This document shows, one piece after another, positions 39,927 to 52,270 of a stretch of 64,000 nucleotides of DNA. The DNA comes from Cokeromyces recurvatus (taxonomy: Eukaryota; Mucoromycota; Mucoromycetes; Mucorales; Mucoraceae). The position numbers and the translations under genes were made by a program. The notes under the pieces are model-generated. The model was not told where the DNA came from and did no database searches. It saw nothing but the letters and a program-made list of their open reading frames with translations. The stretch's first letter is position 1, and every line of letters begins with the position of its first letter. The stretch is taken from NCBI RefSeq assembly GCF_025118155.1, contig NW_026251395.1:806001-870000 (forward strand), written 5' to 3'.

Positions 39927-40162
39927 TAAGAGAGAAAACTAACTCTTTCGCGGCTTGGAGTCTTATTTGGTCAACTGAGGTCTAAATCCCATGTCACAAC
40001 AACGGCAACAACGGCAACAGCGTATTTAATGAATCAGCAACAGGTAAATAATGTGATGCGAATGATTAGTTTTTTAGTGAGATGATTTTGAATTAAGTAG
40101 AGATGAACCGCTACCTCAGTTGAGACAATTTGAGAAAACTATGATATGTTTTAAGAACAAGC
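39719..40162. other. Spacer with long poly-A tracts
   Basis: Contains two poly-A runs (about 39805-39830 and 39868-39924). A short ORF MSQQRQQRQQRI (39991-40029) ends early and is not supported as a gene. The left end of the 40.2 kb transposon follows. Confidence 0.45.
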
Positions 40163-40195
40163 ACAGTATTTTCGGTTACACTTGAGAAGGTTATA
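40163..40195 (+). repeat. Left terminal inverted repeat
   Basis: 33-nt repeat starting ACAGTATTTTCGG; pairs with 41851-41883 with two mismatches. Confidence 0.88.
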
Positions 40196-40389
40196 ATTTT
40201 ATTTTTTTTAAAAGTGCTTGAAGAAATTGAGGCAAAGTGTGATTTTTATTTAGAAAATAAGAGTGATTTTTAAAAGATAACTTGTAGACATTTTACATAT
40301 AAAAAGGATAAGGACAATAGCATGGCATTAGTTATTTTAAACCCTTTTCTTTCTGAATATCTCTCTCCCAATAAGATTTAGCGTGTCAT

Positions 40390-41560
40390 ATCCTACTGCA
40401 AACTGTCTTTTGTAACTACCATGTTGCATGCTTCAGCGATATGAGGTGTCAGTTCACCACCCTTCTTCAAAGGATTTCTTCTAATCCCACTTTTAATCCT
40501 CAACCAGCACTCTTCGATGGTATTTAAAAACAGAGAGTAAGGTGGCATGAATAATGGTTTGTATCCCCGTCGTTTTTCAATGGCATCAACAACAAATTTG
40601 GAATGATGTACCCTACAATTATCCATGACAATGAAAACCCCTTTCATCAAGTACATCCATAACAGGTTCTATATATTTGACCATATGATAAGCCGTAGTG
40701 CCTTTCTTTAAAGGCTTTTTTTTTAGGCTCCTCAGTATTTCGCTTTCTTTTTTTTAGCTGATAACCCGGAATGAAACTCTTTCTCTATCAACTCAGCATC
40801 CTCTATTTTCAAAGGTATAAATTTATTAAAGCTTATAATTCCTCTATCACATATACACCCAATCATGCTCAAATTAACACCTTTTTGTGTGTATGCACTT
40901 TTACAGTTTCTGGAGTACCAACTTTCGACCATGCACGTCCTCTCATCAGTCGGGAGTGAAAGCCAGCTTCATCAATAAACACACAGTTTTTCTAGAAATC
41001 AGCACCGGCCTCTATCCACTTGCTGATGATTTCATAGCGGAAATTAAGCGTTCTATGTGCATCCTTTTCAATTGTGTATTTACTAGCTCTCTTTAATGAC
41101 AAGCAGCACTTTTTCACTAATATGCACACACAAAGAGGAAATAACAACAGATAGTCCAAATTGCTTCATCAACTCTTCTCTTGTCTGTTCCAAAAACGGT
41201 CGAAGGGTTTGCGTCAAGTAACTGGATCAAAAAAGGCGGTATGGACAGGAGGTAGCTTTTTTTGGTTTTACTTTTCCTTTTTGTGTAGATGTACTACCTG
41301 GAAGAATGGTTCCATCATTACTGTCATTAAACTGGTTTAGAAGTCTATAAGCACTGTTGGTAGGTATGCCGCAAGCTTCAACTGCTTTTGGTACGGTTTC
41401 CCCTCCGTTTCCTGTAGTATGTTTATAAAGCGTGCGATTTGCTCGGGCCCATACTTTTTATATCTTTTAATTTTAGTGATTGTCATCTCTTCCAGCTCTA
41501 AAACCAATTTCCTCCATTTTCTCTCATCAGCTGTGCTTTGAGGAGTATTTTCTACGAGGT
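40390..41560 (-). pseudogene. IS630/Tc1-type DDE transposase, multiply frameshifted
   Basis: Minus-strand fragments in different frames line up in transposase order. First a helix-turn-helix region (RYKKYGPEQIARFINILQET, then ETVPKAVEACGIPTNSAYRL). Then FLEQTREELMKQFGLSVVIS, and a piece ending SKWIEAGADF near the first catalytic Asp. Next come the blocks MVESWYSRNCKSAYTQKGVN, LSMIGCICDRGIISFNKFIP and KKGTTAYHMVKYIEPVMDVL. The longest open piece (40393-40656) carries VFIVMDNCRVHHSKFVVDAI (second Asp) and PPYSLFLNTIEECWLRIKSG (third acidic residue). Many stops and shifts mean no functional protein; any activity would need a copy elsewhere. Confidence 0.85.
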
Positions 41561-41850
41561 ACTCATTTCCTCCCTGAGCGTCTCAATGTCGCCGAACTCA
41601 ACAGCAACCTCATCAACTTTCATTTCCCTCAGTCATAAAGTTATTGTAGTTTTCGTCTGGAATATAATTAATGAAGTCCAAAGTTCATTTTTGTTAAAAG
41701 TTATTGTCTTATCTAAAAGAAAGAAAATTTTCTAAAAACTTATTTTTTAAAAGAAAAAAAAACTCTCGATATTTTCTAAACTAAAAAGAGGTATAATTTT
41801 TGAAGGCTTCCCAAAGATAAATATAATTCTAAGGGAAAACTCTATTGGTC

Positions 41851-41883
41851 TATAATCTTCTCAAGTCTAACCGAAAATACTGT
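41851..41883 (-). repeat. Right terminal inverted repeat
   Basis: Ends CCGAAAATACTGT and is followed by TAAG-like flank; the reverse complement of the left repeat. Confidence 0.88.
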
Positions 41884-42034
41884 AAGACAAATCAAATTAG
41901 TAAGCAGTCACATTGAATCCCTTTTTATGTGAATCTGAAACAACACTAAATAAATGGAGATTTCAATTACTTATATAATTTCCTTCAAAAAAAAAAATAT
42001 CAACCTATCTTTTTTTACTTGTATAATATTTAGG

Positions 42035-43033
42035 ATGACTACCGCTAAGAAGTTACGTATTCTTTGTCTTCATGGCATGGTTCAAAATGCTGCTGTTTTC
42101 CGTAAAAAGACATCTGTTATTAGAAAGAAGCTTGATAAAATAGCAGATTTAGGTATATTATACATAAATATAAATTAACTATATAAAGATAGAAGAGACA
42201 GGCACATAACAATTAATTACTTTATATAGTTTATGTAACTGCTCCTCAGATGACAACCGATCCTAAATATACTTCTGAAGCTCACCGTGCTGCTGCTGCT
42301 GATGAAAATGCACCTGAGGGTAAGTTTAATTTGATTAATAAAAAATGTGGCGCAGTTTTTCGCCTTTTTTTTTCCAATGCTTTAACTTCTTGTTATTAGA
42401 GGAAAAGCCTTTTGCTTGGTGGCATCCTTATGATGATAAGCAAACTGAAGATGGTTATTATATGGGATTCAAAGAGTCTGTTCAACATTTGAAAGATATT
42501 ATGATCAAAGAGGTAATATATTGGCTCAAGAAAAAAAAAACCAGGAATTATATGAAAATAACATTTCATAAAAAAAAAATATAGGGACCATTTGATGGTA
42601 TTTTTGGTTTCTCTCAGGGTGCATGTCTTGCTGGTGTTATGCTTGCTTGTCTTGAGGATCGTTCTTTAGCACCTACTCTTTTTGGTCCTGATTTCGATCA
42701 TCCTAACTTCAAGTTTGCTATACTTGCTGCTGGTTTTAAGCCTTTCCCTCAGAAAGCTACACAAAACATCTGGACTCATAAAATTTCTACACCTACTTTG
42801 TTTATGATTGGTGAAGAAGATAAGTTGATTACTCCTGCTCTTCAAGAAACTCTTGTGGAACAATGCATTGACCCTGTTATCATTCGCCATTCTGGAGGGT
42901 AATTTATAATTTAAAAGAGTTAATCTAAACTGGTATATCTAATATTCTTGGTTTTTATAGTCACGTTGTACCTTCCAACGCTGCATCCCGTAATGAAACT
43001 CTTGCATTTGTTTCCAAGTTTGCAAACAATTAG
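42035..43033 (+). CDS. FSH1-family serine hydrolase
   Basis: Exons: 42035-42152, 42230-42319, 42400-42512, 42585-42898, 42961-43033; about 235 residues. Alpha/beta-hydrolase of the FSH1 (YHR049W) type: the start KKLRILCLHGMVQNAAVFRK, then VYVTAPQMTTDP, WWHPYDDKQTEDGYYMGFKE, the nucleophile elbow GFSQGA (Ser about 117), LFMIGEEDKLITP with the acid, and SGGHVVPSN with the catalytic His split by the last intron. FSH proteins are related to human OVCA2 and act as small cytosolic esterases. Substrate unknown. Confidence 0.93.
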
Positions 43034-43236
43034 ATAATAATAATAATATCCTTAATATATCATTTTCATAGATTTGTCATAGACTATTAACAAACAATAA
43101 GCATTTGCATAATATAGATACAGTACATACAGAATAATAATGATATGTCAATAGAGAAAAGGAAAAGAATAGCATACATTGATTTAATTTTTTTTTTATA
43201 ATAAAATGAAGAAATAATAGATTATATAAATGTGTG

Positions 43237-46200
43237 TTAAGCAACTATCTTTTGTGCTAATGTAATTTTATCACCAAGACTTAAAGCAATACCTTGAGTC
43301 TTTGAACGAATACGAATATGACCAGTAATAGGTCCATCACCGCTCTTTTCTATACTCAAGTTTGCCAGTGCGTCTTCACCAAAGATACTTCTAGCATACA
43401 TATTAGCTGATAAGAATCCACAATCTCCTTCCAATTGCCTCTTGGGTGTTAAACAACTCATATTAGTTGAGTCCATAATATGTTGCAAATATTCTCTCAA
43501 GTCACTAAATTTATATAAATAATAAAGATTTACACATTAATATAAATTTGTTTGGGGATTTTTTTTTTTTCTTTTCTTTTTTTTTTCTTTACCTAATAGT
43601 AGTATTAACGTTAACTTTGTTTTCCCATTCAAACTCTGTCCACATGGAACGGAATTGAGTCTCATTACAATAAGCAGGATTGATATAATCCATAATATCA
43701 ATGTGTATATCATTTAAGACAACACAATTTTCAGTAGAACCATGAGAATCATAAACAATATTACCAAAGATAACACCAGTTTCTGTAGAAGAAACCTTAA
43801 TAGGTGCCTTCACAGTTAAGAAGGAATGAGGTGCCAAATTATGTGTAGCAGGACGATCTACTAATTTTAAATCACCCAAGGTAGCAAATTCAACTGTCAA
43901 GTTTTGTAAAGTTTCGTTTGTTTGATTTACAATCAAAACATCCATCAAAATATCATACTGATGCACATTAACAACTGCTTCAGCATAAACCTTATCAGAG
44001 AAGCCAGTAAGTTGAACAATACGATTCAATTTGGACATTAAATCATTTTTATCATCCAATGTACCAGTAGCCCGAGAGAGGTCTTTATCATATTCATCAG
44101 CAATACCTCCTGATTTCTTTTCAAATTGACGGAACGCAATCACATCATCTACTTGGACCTGAACACTGGCTTCATTTTCAGCTTTAGCATCTGCTAAACG
44201 TTTATCTTCTGTTTGAAGTTGCTTACTATAAACTTCACGTGTATCTTGAAGGTATACAGCATTGATCTTTGTGTTGTTTTCATTATCATCACCTGCTGTG
44301 CCAACTATACGCAAGTCTTGCATAATACGGTCATAGGAATCCTCGTCAATCTCAAAAGTAACAAATTTTGACTGACCAACTCGTAAAATACTTGTCATGA
44401 TTAACATTGCTTCAGCCTGGCGAGTATTTACAAGCGTAGCATCATCAACAAGTGTGCTATAACGAAGTACTAATTTTGTAAGAGCGGTTGAAAGAACAGT
44501 ACTTAAGAAATAATCACCAGCAAGGATAAGTGAACGAAGGGGTGGTTTCTTTGCTGTCTTGACAGCTTCTAATCTTGATGCTGCAGCAGAAGATTCAGTA
44601 TAAGCGCTTTCACTAGCATAAGTTCCATCAGCGAGAATACGTCGAGGAGCAGCAGCACCCGAAGGAACAGTAGTAGTTGATTTTTCTCCTTCCTTTTCTT
44701 CATCTTCTGCAGCTTCTGCAGCATCTAATAATTTTTGTTCTGAAGCTAATAATGGAATCTCACCTAAGGCTTGACGAATTTGTTTCCATGCATCATCAAT
44801 TTCTTTTACGGTTTCACAATATTCACCAATAATCCAAAGTGCACCACGGAATACTTTTCCTGATTTCATATCTGTAAATATATCTAATAATTTTTCCAAA
44901 ATTGATTCTCTTAATCCAGGGAATTTTTCAACTACTTCACGTACAAATGAAACAACATCTACAGCAGCTGGGTTATTAGAATCGCCTAAGAATTCCATAA
45001 GAACATGAACGACATTAGCTGCAACTTCTGAGAATTTAATAGCGCACGTATGAATAGATTGAATCAAAAGTTGACGGTATTCAGCATTCTAAACATTGAA
45101 ATTAATTTGCTTTCGAATCAATAAGTGCTTACTTTTTTTTTGCATTTACCTTTTCATATGCATCATCTTGGGTCTTTGTTAATTCCTTTTTGAGGAAAAG
45201 AACAACTTCTTGGACATTTCTCGAAGAAACCATTTCTAATGCAATACGAATAGCCTTACGACGAACATCAATGTCAGGACTAAAAATAATAAATTATTCT
45301 TTACTGTTAATATACATGTATATATTTCCACTCATTTTTTTATATAGGTTTTACCTATTTAAAACTTGAAGAATATCCATAACTAAATCATCTAATACGC
45401 GATCATGCTTATTTCTAATCTCTTCAAGTCGATCAAGAACAATGAGCTTTACATTGTTATCAGACTCCTTAACAATAAGCTCAATATAACAAGAAGCAGC
45501 AGCTAATAGAAAAGTATATCATTTTACTATTGATGACTTTATCTTAACTATAATTTAGTTTGCTATTACCTTTAACAGCAGCAGGGCTTGTAGTTAAATA
45601 TAAAAGAATGGCTGCAGCTTCATATTTAACAGAATGAGAAGCAGCAGCCAAAAGTTCGGATAAACAACGAATATAAGCCGCCTTTTAATATATACATACA
45701 TACATATATATATATATATTTATATGAGAGGTTTGTGTTATTTAATTTTTTTCATTTGTTTGTCATTTTGCTCTTTACCTTGTTTGCGGAACTGTTTTTA
45801 GAATCTTTACGAATTAATTCTATAACAGCTAATTGCAATAATTCATCAAAAGTAGGTACAGAATCAATAACTTGTAATAAATATTGAACAGCAAGAGCTT
45901 GATCTACATTGCATAAGACAACAAAAGCATTACGTCTACATGTCATATCAGCTTCCTATTTCATATATAAAATGGTACGTTAAGAAAAAAAAGTAAACGG
46001 ATTAAATTCATATTTGTCTTTTTTTTTTTTACCGAGAGTAAAAAGGATTGAACTACTTCAGGTGCATCTGGAAAGAGATGGTCAAATGTCTTGTAAATGG
46101 AACCAATAGCAAATACAGCATTCTTTCTGACATAAGAGTGGCGATGTTCCTGTATAATAAATTAACGTTAGATGAGAATTTTATTGAAACTCTCTTTCAA

Positions 46201-46731
46201 GCAATTACCAAACAAGCTCTGACAGAAGGAACAAGAGGCTCAAGAACCTCAGGTTCTTTAATTTTACATAAAAAACGAAGAGTTGAACCTCGAATATATT
46301 CATTAGGGTGTTGAAGATCATTCATAAGAGCGTTACTATTTTTAACATTGTATAGAATTTCAGATTAATTTTAACATTAATATCCTTATCCTTATTTTTT
46401 TTTTTTTTGTTGTTCATTCATTCGCCCTTTACCAGACTAAAATAAACTCATCTTTAAGTTTTCCATCCGGTTTTGTCTTTGGACATATTTCCCAATAAAA
46501 TTGCAATAATTTTTTCAATTGCTTGTTTCTAGATGGTAAAACAAAACGAATGACATGTAATAAAAGCTTTTCCATGGGATCTCCATTTAACATGATGACA
46601 AGTAACTTTTTCATTGTTTCGATGCGAGTTTCGTCAGAACCCTTTTCAAAAGCTCTCTGAAATTCTTGAAGGGAGGGTGTTTCTGTCGCGTCATCTTGAT
46701 AAACAAGCGTGTAGCAAAGGTCAGTTGCCAT
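43237..46731 (-). CDS. SEC26: Coatomer subunit beta (beta-COP)
   Basis: Exons (transcript order): 46731-46433, 46335-46209, 46149-46033, 45955-45779, 45681-45570, 45502-45355, 45279-45150, 45088-43593, 43504-43237; about 957 residues, matching the usual 950-970. The N-terminal adaptin-like HEAT solenoid runs through exons 1-8: [81 protein letters not shown] charged linker separates it from the appendage: [70 protein letters not shown]. The last exon ends with [20 protein letters not shown]. Part of the COPI coat for Golgi-to-ER and intra-Golgi traffic. The minus strand faces the accessory block upstream of its start. Confidence 0.97.
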
Positions 46732-49700
46732 CTTCTTTTTATGTCTGTTTAAAATGCTTTGTTAGTTTTTTTAAAAAAAAAGAAAGAAAAAGAAATGTAA
46801 AACTCTTTGTTGCTTTTTTTGTTTTGTTTCTGTACTTTAAAAAAAATAAGTACAAAAAAGTAAGTAAAATAATTAAAATAGAAACTGTGAAGGGTAAATT
46901 TCAAATTACAAAATATTATTCGACGTTATGAACGTATACTTGAATTGCTGTGCTTCCACTCTCAATTCACCGGATGTTTGAAAACCCCGCCCAGTTTTTT
47001 TAAAAATTTTGGGCATTTGGGTGAGGTTAAATTGCCCATTTTTTTTAGAAATAATTAGACCATTTTTCCTATTTTACACTTATAGCCTTATGGGTTATTT
47101 TATGCCTTAGGCTATGCCTCAGTTTATGGGTTAGTTTATACGTAGTTTTATGCCTTACACTATGGCGGATAAATTGTTGGGTGCAAATAAGTTTGTTTAC
47201 AAAACTAACAACTAAAGTTGAAATTGTTAATAAATTTGTTTGAAAATCAAAGAACTATTATTTATTTATTTTTTTAGTATGTCCGAACAACTTCGATAAT
47301 TTATTGAACAAGTTCGTTTATTTTATTTTTTTGGTATTCTATTACTAATTGCTTTTTTTTTTTTAATAGAATTATAACTATTCTATTAGGTTTCTTCGAT
47401 GAGAAAAAAAAAAGAGAATACATGCACACTTCATAGATAAATGCTATATATTAGGCCGAAATTGTACAAACATATTAACATTTCGCTTGAGTTTCATAAA
47501 TATATTTACTATTAATGAAGAAAAAAAAGTTTATGTCTATGCTTAAATGTATGAACTAAACTGCTTCCATTGAACCCAAATGCTAAGATTGTGTTTGAGA
47601 GGGCATGCCTATATTTGATAAGCTTAATAACTCTCTAAAAAAACGCTTACGATTTATCAGAATAAGCTGCTTTAATGTCTTCAATCAAGAAAAAAAAAAC
47701 GCTCTCAAAAGTTTGACTTGAAAAAATACATGTTGGAAAAAAAAGATCCTAGTTGTTCTCATTTTTAAAATACGTACAATGAAGAAAAAAAAAATCTCTT
47801 TCTTCAATTTCCCCAAATAACTTTACAACTTCATTTTTGGTGAACGCCGTCGCGTTACAAACAAGTTACATTATAGCAACTATACATCACGATTTATTTT
47901 CTACATGTATTTTGCCTGTATCACTCGTTTCATTCTTCACATTTCATCTTACCAAACCATGATGCTATAGCATGAATCACAAATATCACTTTACTCTATC
48001 CTAACACATATTTATTCACAAATATAATTCCAAATTTCAACATGAAGTACATTGCTCATTTCAACATGAGTTATAATGACCCTTCAAAAAAGCATAGTTC
48101 CAATCTGTAAAGGGGCAATGTCATGAGCTGACTTATAATGTCATGTTTCATGATTAAACTTGTGGATCAAGGAATTCTATCTATATTCTCCCGAATCTCT
48201 CTTGATCCGCTCCATCTAATAATATTAAAATCACTAACATTTCATTATCAACAACATACCTTATTCGGTCGTAACTAACACTTTTCTGATTTACATCTTA
48301 TCCTCAGGCCTCTTTAACAATTCTTATAAATACCCAACAATTTAAATTCATAAATAAAATAATTAACTTTAGAACTATTGTTCGGTCTCGTTGACTCTTT
48401 TTATCTTTATTTTATAATACTTTTTATTTGATATTTTATAAGGAATATTACAGTCCTGCCTAACCTGTCTTTAAACTCTCCCCCCCCCTCCTTTTCTTCT
48501 CTGGCTTAGCCAGCATTCATAGACACCCCTCCTTTCCTCTTTTTCTATCCTTTTTCCTTCAGCCCATGAAGGTTTTTTCTTTTCTCTAAATACAGATTTG
48601 AACTGGTCCGGGCAACTTTAGTATATAAAATACTTGTGCTCATTTGGATTTTTATTTAATAAAACACAACATAAAAAAAAATAAAAACAATTTGCGCAGG
48701 ACTCGACTGAATTATCGTCAAGTGGATGCATCGTGTTATTTAGTGTGATAAAAACAAAACGATTATATATTGCGTTGCTGGATAAGGACAGATTTTTTTG
48801 AATTATGAGCCCAGACAGTAGCTAACAATTTGGTGTTAAAGTGACAGGACATTCAAACTTTCTTCAATGCTGTAAGACACTGCCAATCGTTATAATAATA
48901 AACATAGCCACTAAGAAAGAAAAAAAGGGAGGGACACGATTTACTACCGCCTCATCCATTGCAGCAACTCTTTACTTCTGAGAAAGATGATTGATAAAGT
49001 GTTTTTTTTCATGAATATGTGAACTTGTATGAATATCTGCTAGAAATAGATAAATTATGGTATAATTACTTAAGTTTACGTTGTTGTTGAATTCGACCAT
49101 AAGATCACATTCTATTTTTTCACAAACTAAGCGAGGATGATTTGTAATGATCCCTTTAAAATTATCAAAAAGATCCTATAGCTTTTTTTTTTCTGTTACT
49201 CGTTTGTCAATACTAAAGGCTTCTTATTGGTTTTTTGCTTTTCTACCAAAGGCAGAGAGCAACACGATATGGTTAGTGATATGCTTGCTGTCTCTACCAA
49301 GCCATCAGATATGATTATCAGTCTCACTGATGCTTTTCCAAGTACCGCCGCGTTCACGGAAAGAGTATTTACAACAGCATTCAAAAATGCAAACAGGAAA
49401 TAATAGCTGGTAAGACTGCTGCTCAGCATATTATTGGAATTATATCAGGAGACGTTCTCTGGCCACCAATTTATGGGAGATAGTATACAACTACGCTCCA
49501 GCCTTGGCTAGTTTCAAAGAACACTGGAAGTACTGTGGAAACTTCCCTGATCCAGGAGTTGTTAATAAGAAAGACTCAGTTAGCACAGCCACATTTAGAA
49601 AATCTTTAGATAAAGAAGAGGGGTACGATACTACGAGTCGTCCTTTTAATTTTTTTTTCTTTTTATCCAATGACTTTTTTATTGTTATTATTAAACACGT

Positions 49701-49839
49701 ATCATTACTCATTGAAAATACATTTATCTTTTTGGCATATTAAGCTTAGAGAATATTGGTTTAGCTTTTTGTTTTCGGGACAAATAGTAAAAAGCAGGGA
49801 ACAAATTACAGTTTTTTAATGAAAATAGGGTATAAAGAA
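46732..49839. other. Accessory block, left part, mostly non-coding
   Basis: About 3.1 kb without a supported gene. Near 47080-47165 an irregular tandem of TTATGGGTTA/TTATGCCTTA-like units is visible. At 49250-49620 short plus-strand frames look protein-like (SDMLAVSTKPSDMIISLTDA, then KTAAQHIIGIISGDVLWPPI and EHWKYCGNFPDPGVVNKKDS) but are broken by stops and frame changes. They resemble the remains of a transposon-encoded protein; the family is not recognised. Confidence 0.4.
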
Positions 49840-51379
49840 CTAATATTTTAGAAAATCATTAGTGAAACAGATCATTTCTTCATCAGCAACCTCAGTCAAT
49901 CCCAACTGTTCTGCTTCCAACTTCTCGAATATTCTAAGTTGATTGCTAAGATCGTTCTAAAATTAGGAATATTGAACATTATTAACGTTAAAATTTTAAT
50001 CAAAAAATGCAAAACTTACATATAAATACGCGAATATGTCAAATACTGACATCAGGTGAATTCTTTCTTCAAACGAGCATGGTATTAAAGCGGAACTACA
50101 CTCTATTGCTTTAAATGTGTCCTTATCTTTTAGCGAGTATTTGATAAGTGTCATCTTTGTTTGGATTATTTGAATAGAATACACATTGGCTACTTTGACT
50201 GTGTTCATACTTGCATTAGGAAATCTGCATATAATATTCTTCAAAGCATCTGTAGCAGTTTTAATATTCTTAACGGAATCTTTAAGTAAATGATTTATAT
50301 CAGTGGTTACTTTTAATCTGTGTAAAGAGAATTAAGTATTTTCTCTACTAATACCATAGAATCATTTAATTCTTACCCTGAAGACTCAAGGACCATACAA
50401 GGAAATTTTTTGTTATTGATACCAATCCCATCTAAGAGAGTTGTCGAGCTTTTTTCTTGAGTAACGAAAAAAATACTTGTAGCTGACTCTTTGTCCTTTT
50501 TTTCACACCTGTACTCGATCATTGAAGTTAACTTCAGTATCAGCTTACATATAACACGTACTTACCAAGTGAAAGACATTAGAGCCGTAATATTACTAAA
50601 ATATTTTGGTATTCGTTTTTCGTTATCATCTAAACCTTTATACTTAAAGAAAATAAGTAAATAAAAAAAGTGTACCTATTAACAATTACCTCGGTTACAT
50701 CATACCTTTCGCTTTTGACCTTTGGATCGTAAATCTTCACTTACAAGCTCATTACTTGTAATTTCAATTTCTTCATTAATTTCAATTACAGATTCCTTAA
50801 GCCTATTAACTCTTTCACGCTTCTGATACAATTGCAAAAACGATTTCTTGCTATGCGGCATATTTAAATAAGTAAGGAATTTTTTGGTAAATGTCTTCTC
50901 TAATTTGGTGCCATGATCCCTTGATTCACTATAAAGTTTTAGACTTTGAATGGCTTCGTCATAAAGAGAATGTCCAGTTGCGAATGGAACATCCACAAAT
51001 AGGAAATAGTCATCCAAAATGTTTTCAATTTTCCAATCCCCATAGTCCGCGAGAAATAGATATTCAGGTATACTCAAGGCATTACTTGTTTGGTTATTTA
51101 ACTTTTTTGCTATTAATGTTTTATAACATTTTGGCTTGCGTATTTCTGACTTTTTTTTTTTTTTTTTGATAAGCTCTGAGAAGAAAAAGCAATAGATTAT
51201 TATAAAGCGCAATCCTGATATACAATCTAGAATCAGTTGGGTGACGTTAATAAATTTTGATACAGTCCAACGTTTTTGGTGTACTTTTCTCTTGCAACAA
51301 ATAACTGTTTCTTCCTGTTTTAATTTTGAAATCACTTTTCACCCACATGAGGAAAACAAACACCCCCAGGGCGGGGTTT
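46982..51379. mobile_element. Candidate element bounded by AAACCCCGCCC inverted motifs
   Basis: An 11-bp G/C-rich word at 46982-46992 recurs inverted at 51369-51379, in DNA that is otherwise very AT-rich. Both copies are followed inward by T-rich sequence and a TGGGTGA-like word. The interval contains the spliced unknown gene on the minus strand, whose start lies just inside the right motif. The identity is short and no target duplication was found, so this is a hypothesis. Confidence 0.25.
49840..51348 (-). CDS. Spliced gene of unknown family, probably lineage-restricted
   Basis: Exons (transcript order): 51348-51285, 51175-50706, 50642-50566, 50508-50377, 50317-50020, 49956-49840; about 385 residues with all joins in frame, so it looks intact. 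No domain recognised. Visible segments: a Lys run from a poly-A tract, EYLFLADYGDWKIENILDDY, then FVDVPFATGHSLYDEAIQSL, a coiled-coil-like VNRLKESVIEINEEIEITSN, and KFPCMVLESSG (hydrophobic strand then ESSG). The helical C-terminal half includes INHLLKDSVKNIKTATDALK, SSALIPCSFEERIHLMSVFD and LEAEQLGLTEVADEE. The VLESSG/DxxxxLKxS/IP..xEER layout looks, to my recollection, like a multi-copy hypothetical family common in Mucorales genomes; that is not verified. The first exon is the least certain. Confidence 0.55.
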
Positions 51380-52270
51380 CTAAATGGAAAATCCTATTCT
51401 GATATCGTTAAACGACTACCGACTAAACAACATTCAATCATGGATCAAGTTGATAGGCTCCTGGTGTCGAGCATTGGCATGTCGCTTGGTTCATATATTA
51501 GAGACCTTGCGCGCAAAACTATAGTTCATGATAGTCAATCACATTATTTTATGACCTGTGGTATGAACGGCATAGTCGATATATCGGATAAATCAGAAGA
51601 CTCGCAACTTTCTACTATCAAAGACAGTACTGACGAGATAAACAAACTTTTGCCAAAGTATCATATGCCAATCAGTACCCCATCCGAACATGATGTCTTT
51701 GAAACGATAATAAGAGGCCAAGTAATCCGTCAAAACGATAGCTCTAAATATTTCAAAAAATGCTTGGATAAAATGAAGATCGTCAAGACCAAGGATAAAC
51801 TGGAAATAATCAAAGACTTATACCAATTTGTTTTCAAATTACACAGATTTCATAAGTATTTTTTCAACCCAAATTACAAACAGTTATCAGAGGAAGACTA
51901 CATGATTAAAATTTGGTCCCCTTTGATCGAAACTGTGTTTAGATCCCTTGATGATAATCCACCTATCATTCCTCATTGGGGAGATACCACTTCTGAACAG
52001 GTTAAAGAAAGATGAAGGGAAGATCATTAGAATGGATTTGAGATTGATAGCTTGTGAAACGCCTATCGAACAAAACAAGATAATTGATACTGCTGTTGCC
52101 GAATTTGCCCCAACAGTATTCAAGTCAAAATATTATAAAGACAAATTGAAGACAGTATTAGCGAGCAAAGCACAATTAAATGGCCTGCTGAGGAATAATG
52201 GGGATTTGGACGAGCAAACAGTGAAAGACATTTCAATTCCCTTCATGACTGTAATGGGATTAGAATGCGA
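51347..52270 (+). pseudogene. Frameshifted ORF of unknown, probably multi-copy family
   Basis: The plus-strand frame from 51347 reads MRKTNTPRAGFLNGKSYSDI, then VSSIGMSLGSYIRDLARKTI, FVFKLHRFHKYFFNPN and EEDYMIKIWSPLIETVFRSL, ending at 52015. The sequence continues convincingly in another frame from about 51985 (NRLKKDEGKIIRMDLRLIAC, KYYKDKLKTVLASKAQLNGL). One frameshift near 51985-52012 separates them; no GT-AG intron fits. The layout IWSPLIE..., GDT, then RMDLRLI followed by a K.D..KL....K..L.xL helix looks like a recurrent Mucorales family of unknown role; this is recollection, not a search. Codon use appears less AT-biased than in neighbouring genes. Confidence 0.5.

Larger units (their letters stand above)
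40163..41883 (-). mobile_element. Dead Tc1/mariner (IS630-type) transposon
   Basis: A 1.72 kb element bounded by inverted repeats: the left end (40163-40195) and the reverse complement of the right end (41851-41883) agree at 31 of 33 positions, starting ACAGTATTTTCGGTTA. If the ends are taken as CAG...CTG, the flanking dinucleotides are CA (left) and TA (right), consistent with a TA target duplication with one mutated base. Inside is a broken transposase on the minus strand. The element lies between NUP35 and the FSH1-type gene, apparently without hitting a coding exon. Confidence 0.85.

Noticed and set aside
50706..51335. Single-exon reading of the unknown minus gene starting at 51335
   Set aside because: It has no ATG at its start, and splicing 51285 to 51175 gives a proper ATG and keeps the frame.
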